A stretch of DNA of 64,000 nt from Rathayibacter sp. Leaf185 (GTDB taxonomy: Bacteria; Actinomycetota; Actinomycetes; Actinomycetales; Microbacteriaceae): assembly GCF_001423885.1 (NCBI RefSeq), contig NZ_LMPP01000002.1, forward strand, positions 883,955 to 947,954, in the 5' to 3' direction. The notes under the pieces were generated by a model. That model was not told the origin of the DNA, did no database searches, and saw nothing but the letters and a program-made list of their open reading frames with translations. Numbering within the stretch: position 1 is the stretch's first letter; each line of letters begins with the position of its first letter. The position numbers and the translations under genes were made by a program. Below are positions 53,006-64,000 of this stretch, piece after piece.

Positions 53006-54700
53006 ATGCCGGAAATCGATTGGAAGCCTCGTTCGCGCACCGTCACGGACGGCATCGAGGCCACGACGTCGCGCGGGATGCTGCGGGCGGTCGGAATGGG
53101 AGACGACGACTGGGAGAAGCCCCAGATCGGCATCGCCTCCTCCTGGAACGAGATCACCCCCTGCAACCTCTCGCTCGAGCGCCTCGCGCGCTCCGCCAAG
53201 GAGGGCGTGCACTCGGGCGGCGGGTACCCGCTGCAGTTCGGCACGATCTCGGTGTCCGACGGCATCTCGATGGGCCACGAGGGCATGCACTTCTCGCTCG
53301 TCTCGCGTGAGGTCATCGCCGACTCCGTCGAGACCGTGATGATGGCCGAGCGCCTCGACGGCACCGTCATGCTCGCCGGCTGCGACAAGTCGCTGCCGGG
53401 CATGCTGATGGCGGCCGCGCGGCTCGACCTCGCCGCCGTCTTCGTCTACGCCGGATCGATCGCCCCGGGCTGGGTCAAGCTCTCGGACGGCACCGAGAAG
53501 GACATCACGATCATCGACTCCTTCGAGGCGGTCGGCGGCGTCAAGGCCGGGATCATGTCCGAGGAGGACGCCAAGCGCATCGAGTGCGCGTTCGCGCCGG
53601 GCGAGGGCTCGTGCGGAGGCATGTACACCGCGAACACCATGGCGAGCGTCGCCGAGGCGCTCGGCATGAGCCTGCCCGGTTCGGCCTCGCCGGCCGCGGC
53701 CGACCGCCGCCGCGACTACTTCGCCCGCAAGTCGGGGGAGGCCGTCGTGGAGCTGCTCCGCAACGGCACCACTGCGCGCGACATCCTCACGAAGAAGGCG
53801 TTCGAGAACGCGATCGCCGTCGCGATGGCGTTCGGTGGCTCCACCAACGTCATCCTGCACCTGCTCGCGATCGCCAACGAGGCCGAGGTCGACCTGACGA
53901 TCGACGACTTCAACCGCATCGGCGACACGATCCCGCACATCGGCGATCTGAAGCCGTTCGGCAAGTACGTGATGAACGACGTCGACCGCCACGGGGGAGT
54001 CCCCGCCGTGATGAAGGCGCTGCTCGACGCGGGCCTCCTGCACGGCGACTGCCTCACCGTCACCGGGAAGACGGTCGCCGAGAACCTCGCCGAGATGGAC
54101 ATCGCACCGCTCGACGGCGAGGTCATCCGCACGCTCGACAACCCGATCCACGCGACCGGCGGCCTGACGGTGCTCAAGGGCACGCTCGCTCCGGAGGGAG
54201 CGGTCGTGAAGACCGCCGGCTTCGACGCCTCCGTCTTCGAGGGCCCCGCCCGGGTCTTCGAGCGCGAGCGCGCCGCGATGGACGCGCTCACCGAGGGCCT
54301 CATCAAGCACGGCGACGTGGTCGTCATCCGCTACGAAGGGCCCAAGGGGGGCCCCGGGATGCGCGAGATGCTCGCCATCACCGCGGCCATCAAGGGGGCT
54401 GGACTCGGGAAAGATGTACTACTCTTGACCGACGGACGATTCTCAGGCGGCACAACCGGCCTGTGCATCGGCCACATAGCTCCCGAATCGGTGGACGCAG
54501 GTCCTATCGCATTCGTTCGCGACGGTGACCCGATTCGGGTCGACATCGCCGCTCGCTCGATCGACCTACTCGTCGACGAAGCCGAGCTCGCCGCCCGCCG
54601 AGAAGGCTGGGCGCCCCTCCCCCCGCGCTACACCCGTGGTGTCCTCGCCAAGTACGCCAAGCTCGTCCGCTCCGCCGCGGTCGGCGCCACCACCGGGTAG
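53006..54700 (+). CDS. ilvD: dihydroxy-acid dehydratase
   Basis: A 564-residue iron-sulfur dehydratase of valine/isoleucine synthesis. The cluster cysteines are visible in [21 protein letters not shown] and [14 protein letters not shown], and the C-terminal [21 protein letters not shown] loop is intact. Start ATG 53006 is 6 nt after TAGCCT (52994-52999), a leaderless layout. Oddity: codons at about 54397-54585 are unusually A/T-ending (GTA CTA, TTG, TCA, ATA, CCT, ATT, CTA) compared with the rest of the gene. First of the ilvD-ilvB-ilvN-ilvC run. Confidence 0.96.
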   Translation: MPEIDWKPRSRTVTDGIEATTSRGMLRAVGMGDDDWEKPQIGIASSWNEITPCNLSLERLARSAKEGVHSGGGYPLQFGTISVSDGISMGHEGMHFSLVSREVIADSVETVMMAERLDGTVMLAGCDKSLPGMLMAAARLDLAAVFVYAGSIAPGWVKLSDGTEKDITIIDSFEAVGGVKAGIMSEEDAKRIECAFAPGEGSCGGMYTANTMASVAEALGMSLPGSASPAAADRRRDYFARKSGEAVVELLRNGTTARDILTKKAFENAIAVAMAFGGSTNVILHLLAIANEAEVDLTIDDFNRIGDTIPHIGDLKPFGKYVMNDVDRHGGVPAVMKALLDAGLLHGDCLTVTGKTVAENLAEMDIAPLDGEVIRTLDNPIHATGGLTVLKGTLAPEGAVVKTAGFDASVFEGPARVFERERAAMDALTEGLIKHGDVVVIRYEGPKGGPGMREMLAITAAIKGAGLGKDVLLLTDGRFSGGTTGLCIGHIAPESVDAGPIAFVRDGDPIRVDIAARSIDLLVDEAELAARREGWAPLPPRYTRGVLAKYAKLVRSAAVGATTG

Positions 54701-54766
54701 CCCACGCCGGCCCGCGCACTCGCGCCTCCCGCCGACGCTCTCCCTCTCGAAGGAATCGACACCCGC

Positions 54767-58194
<3,428 letters not shown>

Positions 58195-58207
58195 TCACGA
58201 CCTGGTC

Positions 58208-58246
58208 GCAGAAGAGGGAACCCCGGATCGGGGTTCCCTCTTCTGC
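58208..58246. terminator. strong bidirectional terminator after ilvC
   Basis: Arms 58208-58224 and 58230-58246 are perfectly complementary over 17 bp (left arm GCAGAAGAGGGAACCCC) around GGATC. It lies between convergent ilvC and the GDSL gene, ending 3 nt before the latter's stop. Confidence 0.9.
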
Positions 58247-58248
58247 GT

Positions 58249-59073
58249 TCAGTGGCCGAGGTCGCGGGCCAGGCGGCGGAGGCCGCCCTTCGGAGGCACG
58301 ACGACGGGGTCGGGCCAGCGCGGGGTGAGGTGGTCGCCGAGGGTGACGCGGCGGATCTTCCGGCCGACCAGGGGGAGCAGCCAGTCGGAGGTCCAGCGGT
58401 GCTGGTCGCGGAGCCACTCGACGGCGGTCAGCGGCTCCGGAGGGTCCCACGGGCCCGCCGAGACGGTGTGCGGGACGCCGAGGATGTCGAGCACCCGTGC
58501 GGCGAGGAACCGGTGACCGCGCTTGGAGAGGTGCATCCGGTCGGGCGACCACATCATCGGCTCGCGGAACGCCTGCATCCGCCAGTAGTCGACGAGGACG
58601 GCGCCGCGCTCGCGGGCGATCCGGCGGACGGCCGCGTTGTAGACGCGGTTGCGGCGCACGAACATCCGCGGCGCGGGCAGGCCGGGGATGTCGAAGCCGG
58701 TGAAGAGCACCAGGGAGGCGCCGGTCGTCGCGAGCGCGTCGACCAGGCACTCGTAGCCGTCGACGAGCACCCGCATGTCGGTCTTGAGATCGAGGATGTC
58801 GTTGCCGCCGGCGTAGAGGGTGACGAGGGTCGGCTGCAGCTCGAGCGCGCGGGGGAGCTGCTCGGCGCGGATCTGCGCGAGGCGCTTCGAGCGGATCGCG
58901 AGGTTCGCGTACTCCCAGCCCGGCTCGGCGCGGGCGAGACGGTCGGCGACACGATCGGCCCAGCCGCGGACTCCGTTGGGCAGTCGCGCGTGCGGGTCGC
59001 CGACACCCTCGGTGAAGGAGTCGCCGATCGCGACGAATCGGCGCCCCGACCCCGCGTCGGTGCGATCAGTCAT
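58249..59073 (-). CDS. SGNH/GDSL hydrolase family protein
   Basis: A 274-residue single-domain hydrolase. Block I FVAIGDSFTEGVGDP holds the catalytic Ser (about residue 19), block III LVTLYAGGNDILDLKTD has the oxyanion Asn, and the C-terminal MMWSPDRMHLSKRGHRFLAARV carries Asp and His. No signal peptide. Esterase or acyltransferase; substrate unknown. Confidence 0.9.
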   Translation of the reverse strand: MTDRTDAGSGRRFVAIGDSFTEGVGDPHARLPNGVRGWADRVADRLARAEPGWEYANLAIRSKRLAQIRAEQLPRALELQPTLVTLYAGGNDILDLKTDMRVLVDGYECLVDALATTGASLVLFTGFDIPGLPAPRMFVRRNRVYNAAVRRIARERGAVLVDYWRMQAFREPMMWSPDRMHLSKRGHRFLAARVLDILGVPHTVSAGPWDPPEPLTAVEWLRDQHRWTSDWLLPLVGRKIRRVTLGDHLTPRWPDPVVVPPKGGLRRLARDLGH

Positions 59074-59180
59074 CCGCAGAGCATCGCGCCCGCGCGGGAC
59101 CGGGGGGTGTCCGACGGGTGACGGGTGGGTGTCGGCCCGCTCCGAGGTTCCCGCGAGGCCCGCGCGGCTAGGGTGTTGCG

Positions 59181-59702
59181 GTGATCGAGGACAGGCCAGG
59201 GCACGACAGTGCGGACGACAGCGACGACGACGCTCTGAGCTGGGCGGGCGAGGGTGCTGATCCGACGCTCGGGGGAGTCGCCCCGAGGGCCGTCCGATCC
59301 GCCCCGACGGTGCGCGCCGCCCGACCGGCCGACTCGGAGGAGGACCTCCCCGAGGAGCTGCTGGACGACGAGGACGATGCGACCTCCGCGGCCGAGGCGG
59401 CCGCCGCCTCCTCGGTGCTGCTCGTCGCGACCGGTGTGACCGCGGGGCTCTACCTCCTGTACACGATCGGCTGGATGATCACGGCGACGCGGCAGAACGC
59501 CACCATGGCCGCCTCCTTCTCGGGGGATCCGCTCGGCGGTGCGCTCTACGGGCTCGGCCTGTGGCTCGCCGTCGCGGCGCCGGCGACCTGGTTCGCGACG
59601 GTGCTGCTGGGCACGCGCGACTCCCGGGTGCGCACGCGCGTGCTCTGGCTGGTGGCCGGACTGGTGCTGCTCGCTCCGCTGCCGTTCCTGAAGGGAGCAT
59701 GA
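59181..59702 (+). CDS. hypothetical membrane protein
   Basis: A 173-residue protein: an acidic disordered N-terminus (about 75 residues, many Asp/Glu) and three hydrophobic helices (SVLLVATGVTAGLYLLYTIGWMI, ALYGLGLWLAVAAPATWFATVLL, LWLVAGLVLLAPLPFL). GTG 59181 lies 6 nt after TAGGGT (59169-59174), suggesting a leaderless mRNA. Its stop overlaps the next start by 4 nt. Unrecognised family; I can say only that it is membrane-embedded. Confidence 0.7.
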   Translation: MIEDRPGHDSADDSDDDALSWAGEGADPTLGGVAPRAVRSAPTVRAARPADSEEDLPEELLDDEDDATSAAEAAAASSVLLVATGVTAGLYLLYTIGWMITATRQNATMAASFSGDPLGGALYGLGLWLAVAAPATWFATVLLGTRDSRVRTRVLWLVAGLVLLAPLPFLKGA

Positions 59703-60088
59703 GCATGACGGACTCGCTGTCGGCGAAGGCCACGCTGGGGGACGGCCGGGGCGACCGGCGCGGACGCCGCCTGGCCGCCTCCATGCTGATCGCGCTGGGC
59801 TTCGCGCTCTTCTTCGCGTGGGACGTGTGGGAGGCGATCGGCAACCTCGTGGGGCTGCGCACCTACGCCGCGACCCTCGGCACCGACCTGAACTCGACGG
59901 GCTGGGTCGTGCTCGTGCTCGGACTGGTGCTGCCGGTGGCCTGCTTCGTCGCGGCGGTCGTGCTCGGCCGCCGACGGGGGCTTCTCGCCCGCACCGGGCT
60001 CCTCGTGGCGGCACTCTGCGTCTCGGCGGCGCTGTCGCTCGACGTGCAGCTGATCCTCGGATTCGAGAGCCTCGTCAGCCTGAGCTGA
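59699..60088 (+). CDS. hypothetical membrane protein
   Basis: A 129-residue protein with three helices (SMLIALGFALFFAWDVWEAIGNLVG, WVVLVLGLVLPVACFVAAVVLG, GLLVAALCVSAALSLDVQLILGF), translationally coupled to the preceding membrane protein (ATGA). No recognised motif. The two probably act as a pair in the membrane; role unknown. Confidence 0.7.
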   Translation: MSMTDSLSAKATLGDGRGDRRGRRLAASMLIALGFALFFAWDVWEAIGNLVGLRTYAATLGTDLNSTGWVVLVLGLVLPVACFVAAVVLGRRRGLLARTGLLVAALCVSAALSLDVQLILGFESLVSLS

Positions 60089-60199
60089 GTGCGGCGTCAC
60101 ACGACCGGGCCCCTCGGTGGGGCTCCGCTACCATGGCGGGGGCTCGCGGACACCCGCGCCGGAGCCTGCTCCGTCCCCTCCCCGAAGGAAGCGTCTGTC

Positions 60200-61792
60200 G
60201 TGACAAAGCCGGTCGTCCTGATCGCCGAAGAACTCTCGCCCGCCACCGTGGACGCCCTCGGTCCCGACTTCGACGTCCGCTCCGTGGACGGCACTGACCG
60301 CCCGGCGCTGCTCGAGGCGCTCGGTGAGGCCGACGCGATCCTGGTGCGCTCGGCGACGCAGGTCGACGCCGAGGCGATCGCCGCGGCTCCGTCGCTCAAG
60401 GTGATCGCCCGCGCGGGAGTCGGACTCGACAACGTCGACATCGCCGCGGCGACCACCGCGGGTGTCATGGTCGTGAACGCGCCGACCTCCAACATCATCT
60501 CGGCCGCCGAGCTGACGGTCGGCCACATCCTGAGCCTCGCCCGTCACATCCCGGCCGCGCACAACGCCCTCGCCCAGGGGCTGTGGAAGCGCTCGAAGTA
60601 CACCGGCGTCGAGCTCTACGAGAAGACCGTCGGCATCATCGGTCTCGGCCGTATCGGGGCGCTGATCACCGCACGCCTGCAGGCCTTCGGCGTGAACGTC
60701 GTCGCCTACGACCCCTACGTGACCAGTAGTCGCGCGCAGCAGCTCGGCGTCACGCTGCTCTCGCTGGAAGACCTGCTCGCCCAGAGCGACTTCATCTCGA
60801 TCCACATGCCCAAGACCGCCGAGACGACCGGGATGATCTCGGACGAGCAGCTCGCGCTGATGAAGCCGACCGCGTTCATCGTCAACGTCGCCCGCGGCGG
60901 GCTGATCGACGAGGACGCGCTGCACCGCGCGCTCGTCGCGAAGACCATCGCCGGCGCCGGACTCGACGTGTTCGTGAAGGAGCCGCCGACCGGGTCGCCG
61001 CTGCTCGCCCTCGAGAACGTGGTCGTGACTCCGCACCTCGGCGCCTCGACGGACGAGGCGCAGGAGAAGGCCGGCGTCTCGGTCGCCAAGTCGGTGCGCC
61101 TCGCGCTCTCGGGCGAGCTCGTGCCCGATGCGGTCAACGTCGCCGGCGGGGTCATCGACGAGTACGTCCGCCCGGGCATCCCGCTGGTCGAGAAGCTCGG
61201 CCAGGTGTTCTCGGGTCTCGCCGACTCGCCCGTCACGTCGATCGACGTCGAGGTGCACGGCGAGCTGGCCGGCTACGACGTCAAGGTGCTCAAGCTCGCG
61301 GCGCTCAAGGGCGTCTTCACGAACGTGGTGTCGGAGTCGGTGTCGTACGTGAACGCGCCGGTGCTCGCGGAGCAGCGCGGCATCGAGGTGCGGCTGATCA
61401 CCGACTCGGTCTCGGACGAGTACCGCAACGTGATCACGCTGCGCGGCGCTCTCTCGGACGGCTCGCAGATCTCGGTCTCGGGCACGCTGACCGGCACCAA
61501 GCAGGTCGAGAAGCTCGTGTCGATCAACGGCTACGACGTCGAGGTGCCGCTCGCGAAGCACCACGTGGTGATGAGCTACATCGACCGGCCCGGGATCGTC
61601 GCGGTGTACGGCCGCGAGTTCGGCGACGCCTCCGTCAACATCGCCGGCATGCAGATCGCGCGCACCGAGGCGGGCGGCAAGGCCCTCTCGGTGATCACGA
61701 TCGACTCGCCCGCTCCCGACGGCCTGCTCGAGAAGGTCCGCGTCGCGATCGACGCCGACCTGATGCAGGAGATCGACATCACCGAGCAGTAG
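60200..61792 (+). CDS. serA: D-3-phosphoglycerate dehydrogenase, long (ASB/ACT) form
   Basis: A 530-residue first enzyme of serine synthesis, of the long actinobacterial type with an intervening ASB domain and a C-terminal ACT domain. GLGRIGALITARLQAFGVNVVAYDPY is the NAD loop, INVARGGLIDEDAL-like VNVARGGLIDEDAL and VVVTPHLGASTDEAQ carry the catalytic Arg/Glu/His set, and HHVVMSYIDRPGIVAVYGREFGDASVNIAGMQIAR is the ACT domain that binds serine. GTG 60200 has CGAAGGAAG upstream; TACCAT (60129-60134) is a probable -10, giving a leader of roughly 60 nt. Followed after 2 nt by the PhzF-like gene. Confidence 0.96.
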   Translation: MTKPVVLIAEELSPATVDALGPDFDVRSVDGTDRPALLEALGEADAILVRSATQVDAEAIAAAPSLKVIARAGVGLDNVDIAAATTAGVMVVNAPTSNIISAAELTVGHILSLARHIPAAHNALAQGLWKRSKYTGVELYEKTVGIIGLGRIGALITARLQAFGVNVVAYDPYVTSSRAQQLGVTLLSLEDLLAQSDFISIHMPKTAETTGMISDEQLALMKPTAFIVNVARGGLIDEDALHRALVAKTIAGAGLDVFVKEPPTGSPLLALENVVVTPHLGASTDEAQEKAGVSVAKSVRLALSGELVPDAVNVAGGVIDEYVRPGIPLVEKLGQVFSGLADSPVTSIDVEVHGELAGYDVKVLKLAALKGVFTNVVSESVSYVNAPVLAEQRGIEVRLITDSVSDEYRNVITLRGALSDGSQISVSGTLTGTKQVEKLVSINGYDVEVPLAKHHVVMSYIDRPGIVAVYGREFGDASVNIAGMQIARTEAGGKALSVITIDSPAPDGLLEKVRVAIDADLMQEIDITEQ

Positions 61793-61794
61793 TC

Positions 61795-62631
61795 GTGGCT
61801 TCTCGGAGGTTCGCGCAGGTCGACGTGTTCGCGGCGGAGGCGTTCCGCGGCAATCCGGTCGCGGTCGTCATCGACGGCGACGGGGTGTCGGACGCCGACA
61901 TGGCGGCGTTCGCGCGCTGGACGAATCTGTCGGAGACGACGTTCCTCCTGGCGCCCACGGTGCCGGGAGCCGACTACCGCCTCCGGATCTTCACGCCCGG
62001 CGGCGAGCTGCCGTTCGCGGGTCACCCGACGCTCGGGAGCGCGCACGCGTGGCTCGGCGCCGGGGGAGTGCCGCGCACCGAGGGCTCACTGCTGCAGGAG
62101 TGCGCGGCGGGGCTCGTGCGGCTGCGCGTGACGGAGGCGGGGATCGCGTTCGCGGCGCCACCGCGGCGCCGCTCGGGGCCGGCCGATGAGGCGACAGTGG
62201 AGCGCGCGGCCGCGGCGCTGCGGATCCCGCGCTCCGAGATCCTCGGGCACGAGTGGGTCGACAACGGGCCGGGCTGGCTCGCGGTGCGACTGGCGTCGGC
62301 GGCGCGGGTGCTCGAGCTGGCGCCGGACCAGGCGCTGCTCGCAGGGCTGCCGCTCGGGGTGGTCGGTCCGTACGAGGCCGGCGCCGAGTTCGCGTTCGAG
62401 GTGCGGGCGTTCATCCCGGATGCGGGAGTGCTCGAGGACCCGGTGACGGGGAGTCTCAATGCGGGCATCGCGCAGTGGCTGATCGGCGCGGGGCTCGCTC
62501 CGGAGCGGTACGTCGCGGCGCAGGGTGCGGCGCTCGGGCGCGCGGGGCGCGTGCACGTCGAGCGAGTGGGCGAGGACGTGTGGATCGGCGGGGCCACGGT
62601 GACGCTGATCGACGGAGTCGTGCGGCTCTAG
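61795..62631 (+). CDS. PhzF family isomerase/epimerase-like protein
   Basis: A 278-residue two-domain protein of the PhzF/DapF fold: FAQVDVFAAEAFRGNPVAVVIDGD, ARWTNLSETTFLLAP (catalytic Glu), TPGGELPFAGHPTLGSAHAWL and EDPVTGSLNAGIAQWLI are the standard segments. Starts (GTG) 2 nt after serA. No phenazine genes are present, so the substrate is some other small molecule. Confidence 0.87.
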   Translation: MASRRFAQVDVFAAEAFRGNPVAVVIDGDGVSDADMAAFARWTNLSETTFLLAPTVPGADYRLRIFTPGGELPFAGHPTLGSAHAWLGAGGVPRTEGSLLQECAAGLVRLRVTEAGIAFAAPPRRRSGPADEATVERAAAALRIPRSEILGHEWVDNGPGWLAVRLASAARVLELAPDQALLAGLPLGVVGPYEAGAEFAFEVRAFIPDAGVLEDPVTGSLNAGIAQWLIGAGLAPERYVAAQGAALGRAGRVHVERVGEDVWIGGATVTLIDGVVRL

Positions 62632-62715
62632 GACGCAGCGTCGGCAGAGGGTGTGCGCGCGTGGTCGAGAGGCGCGGACGTCGGGGGAACCGCCGTCTGC
62701 TCTCCGTCTGCTCGG

Positions 62716-62748
62716 TGGTCGAGTAGCCCTGCAGGGGCGTACCGAGAC
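62716..62748. repeat. intergenic hairpin repeat, copy 1
   Basis: TGGTCGAGTAGCCC-tgca-GGGGCGTACCGAGAC forms an imperfect hairpin. One of three related copies in the 328-bp gap (62632-62959) between the PhzF-like gene and the DUF222 gene; the gap otherwise holds nothing recognisable. Confidence 0.6.
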
Positions 62749-62795
62749 GAGCTTCCGAGGTCAGTCCGCTGATCCGGCCTTCTGATGCTGGTGGA

Positions 62796-62830
62796 TCTCG
62801 ACAGGCCCGCTGCGCGGGCTACTCGATCAG
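62796..62830. repeat. intergenic hairpin repeat, copy 2 (inverted)
   Basis: TCTCGACAG followed by GCCCGC-tgc-GCGGGC and TACTCGATCAG. Same outline as copy 1 (TCGA-flanked GC hairpin), in opposite orientation. Confidence 0.6.
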
Positions 62831-62875
62831 TAGGGAGGGGGGTTGCGCGACTCGCCGAGTCTTGACGGGGCCGAC

Positions 62876-62908
62876 TGGTCGAGCAGCTCCGCGGGGCGCA
62901 TCGAGACC
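62876..62908. repeat. intergenic hairpin repeat, copy 3
   Basis: TGGTCGAGCAGC-tccg-cGGGGCGCATCGAGACC resembles copy 1 at the ends (TGGTCGAG...CGAGAC). It lies about 50 bp from the end of the DUF222-HNH gene. Confidence 0.55.
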
Positions 62909-62959
62909 CCCCAGCGTCGACTGGGCAGGGGTCCCGCCACGCCTCCTGGAGCAGGCGCG

Positions 62960-64000
62960 TCAGAACGGGGGTGGTGGGCCGTCGAAGCGCGGGCGTGGGG
63001 TGGGTGGTCGTCCGGGGAGGGCGGGTGGTCGGGTGGTGACGTGGCGGCCGGTGGGGGTGGTCCAGTCGGTGGTGCCGTCGGGGTGGAGGACGTAGGTCCA
63101 GCGGTCGCCGTGGCGGAGGTGGTGGTGGGCGGTGCAGAGGGAGGCCAGATTGCTCAGCGCCGTCTCGCCGCCGTTGCGCCATTCGATCGTGTGGTCGGCC
63201 TCGGCCGTGGAGGCGGGTCGGGTGCAGCCGGGGAAGCGGCAGGTCTGATCGCGCAGCTGCAGGTGAAGTCGCATCTGCGGCGGCGGGACCCGGAGGGTGC
63301 GTCCGACGGAGGCGACCGTGCCGGTGTCGGGGTCGATCAGGACGCGGGTGAACGTGGCGGCGATCCCGACGAGGTGGCGGGCGGTTGCGGCGGGGATCGC
63401 TCCGTAGCCGTCGAGGTCGGCGTGAGCGTCGTCGAGACCCGCGGCGGTGCTCGCGGCGAGGGTGAGGCGTACGTCCGCGCGCATTCCGGGGACGAACGTC
63501 GGAGTCGTCGTTCCGTCGCTGACCGGGGTGGTGCCGGCGATGTCGCCGTCGCAGAGCAGATCGGTGAGCGCGTCGGCGCGCAGCTGAGCGAGAGTGCGCT
63601 CATCGCCGCACTCCCCGCTGCCGTCAGTCCCGTCGCGGAGGCTCCGCGCGATGCGGTCGAGGCGGTTGTAGACGCCGACCGCCAACGGGGCAGGTAGATA
63701 CGCGGACAGCGTGGCCATTCCGTCGATCTCGGGGGTGAGCCAGACTTCGCGGTCCTCTTTCGCGCGGGCGTGCCGCTTCTCGAGGGGCTGGTCGTGCAGC
63801 TCGTCGCGGAGGCGGTCGACGGCGCGTCGCAGCTGCGTCGGCGTCGTCGTGAGCGCGAGCTCCGCGGCGCGCTCGTCGAACTCGGGGAGCGACTCCTTCG
63901 GCAGCAGCGCGGCGACCGAGCAGATCACCTCGGCCGCCCGCCACCTGATCCGCGCGGCCGCGAGCGCCGCCCGGGTCAGCGGCAGGTCCTCGACGAGCAG
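62960..64000 (-). CDS. DUF222/13E12-family HNH endonuclease-like protein (N-terminus outside window)
   Basis: The open frame runs from the right window edge to a stop at 62960 (347 residues visible) and no start is forced inside the window. The N-terminal part (LTRAALAAARIRWRAAEVICSVAALLP) is the DUF222/13E12 domain; the C-terminal part has an HNH nuclease motif: CRFPGCTRPASTAEADHTIEWRNGGETALSNLASLCTAHHHLRH, with paired Cys and His ligands. A Pro-rich tail ends the protein. Such genes are multicopy in Microbacteriaceae and mycobacteria and may be mobile or toxin-like; function unproven. Confidence 0.9.
   Translation of the reverse strand: MLVEDLPLTRAALAAARIRWRAAEVICSVAALLPKESLPEFDERAAELALTTTPTQLRRAVDRLRDELHDQPLEKRHARAKEDREVWLTPEIDGMATLSAYLPAPLAVGVYNRLDRIARSLRDGTDGSGECGDERTLAQLRADALTDLLCDGDIAGTTPVSDGTTTPTFVPGMRADVRLTLAASTAAGLDDAHADLDGYGAIPAATARHLVGIAATFTRVLIDPDTGTVASVGRTLRVPPPQMRLHLQLRDQTCRFPGCTRPASTAEADHTIEWRNGGETALSNLASLCTAHHHLRHGDRWTYVLHPDGTTDWTTPTGRHVTTRPPALPGRPPTPRPRFDGPPPPF

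Noticed and set aside
61795..62631. Phenazine biosynthesis role for the PhzF-like gene
   Set aside because: No other phz genes are present; PhzF-fold proteins are common and unspecific.
62632..62959. CRISPR array
   Set aside because: Only three imperfect, unevenly spaced copies, one inverted, and no cas genes in the window.

Overview
This 64 kb window is contiguous chromosomal DNA of a high-GC actinobacterium. Its gene content and style point to the Microbacteriaceae (Rathayibacter/Curtobacterium-like); this is inference from recognised families and not a database result. The support is a very high G+C content with strong third-position G/C bias, frequent GTG starts, ATGA/GTGA overlaps, TAnnnT -10 elements, a UPF0182 gene next to a PDZ/Lon-like protease, DUF3039, a septum-formation lipoprotein, HisN-type histidinol phosphatase, and a 13E12/DUF222-HNH gene at the right edge. 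There is no rRNA, CRISPR array, phage region or intact insertion sequence.

Layout. 0-6 kb: a truncated DUF2342 metalloprotease diverges from a PDZ/S16 protease, followed by a UPF0182 membrane protein and a methyltransferase, then initiator tRNA-fMet. 6-11.4 kb: VOC protein, CHAP-domain cell-wall protein translationally coupled to a nitrilase-like amidase, an aminotransferase, and a membrane HtrA-type protease. 11.5-25.5 kb: genes for a surface glycan or polyol-phosphate polymer (two GT2 transferases flanking a CDP-alcohol phosphotransferase, an amylosucrase-like GH13, a CDP-glycerol glycerophosphotransferase-like enzyme, a TagGH/Wzm-Wzt-like exporter and a LicC-like cytidylyltransferase). Interrupting this set are an AI-2E-type permease, a PNPOx-like protein/MocR regulator pair, a HhH-GPD repair protein and a predicted catalytically dead alpha/beta hydrolase.

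25.7-41.7 kb: an ABC pair, DUF3039, pncB, then the tightly overlapping murI-rph-rdgB operon, dedA, tRNA-Leu and an MFS gene; then the conserved block prfB-ftsE-ftsX-smpB-(MFS)-ssrA(tmRNA), followed on the other strand by hisN and a septum lipoprotein, and tRNA-Lys. 41.7-53 kb: an MscS channel, a merR-aldo/keto reductase operon with a textbook MerR promoter, a GH15 glucoamylase/trehalase-like enzyme, a divergent glucose-6-phosphate dehydrogenase, small unknown proteins, an SLC13/ArsB-like transporter and otsA-otsB (trehalose synthesis). 53-62.6 kb: amino-acid biosynthesis (ilvD, ilvB, ilvN, ilvC, serA), a GDSL hydrolase, two unknown membrane proteins and a PhzF-like protein. 62.6-64 kb: intergenic hairpin repeats and a DUF222-HNH gene running off the window.

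The strongest signals beyond routine annotation are: a fusion protein whose alpha/beta-hydrolase domain lacks both the nucleophile and the catalytic histidine; phased direct repeats between a MocR regulator and a PNPOx-family gene that resemble PdxR operators; a MerR operator centred in a 19-bp spacer and overlapping the neighbouring gene; about a dozen genes whose -10 element sits only 6-9 nt before the start codon, implying widespread leaderless mRNAs; and a CDP-alcohol phosphotransferase with His in place of the last motif aspartate inside a glycan cluster.
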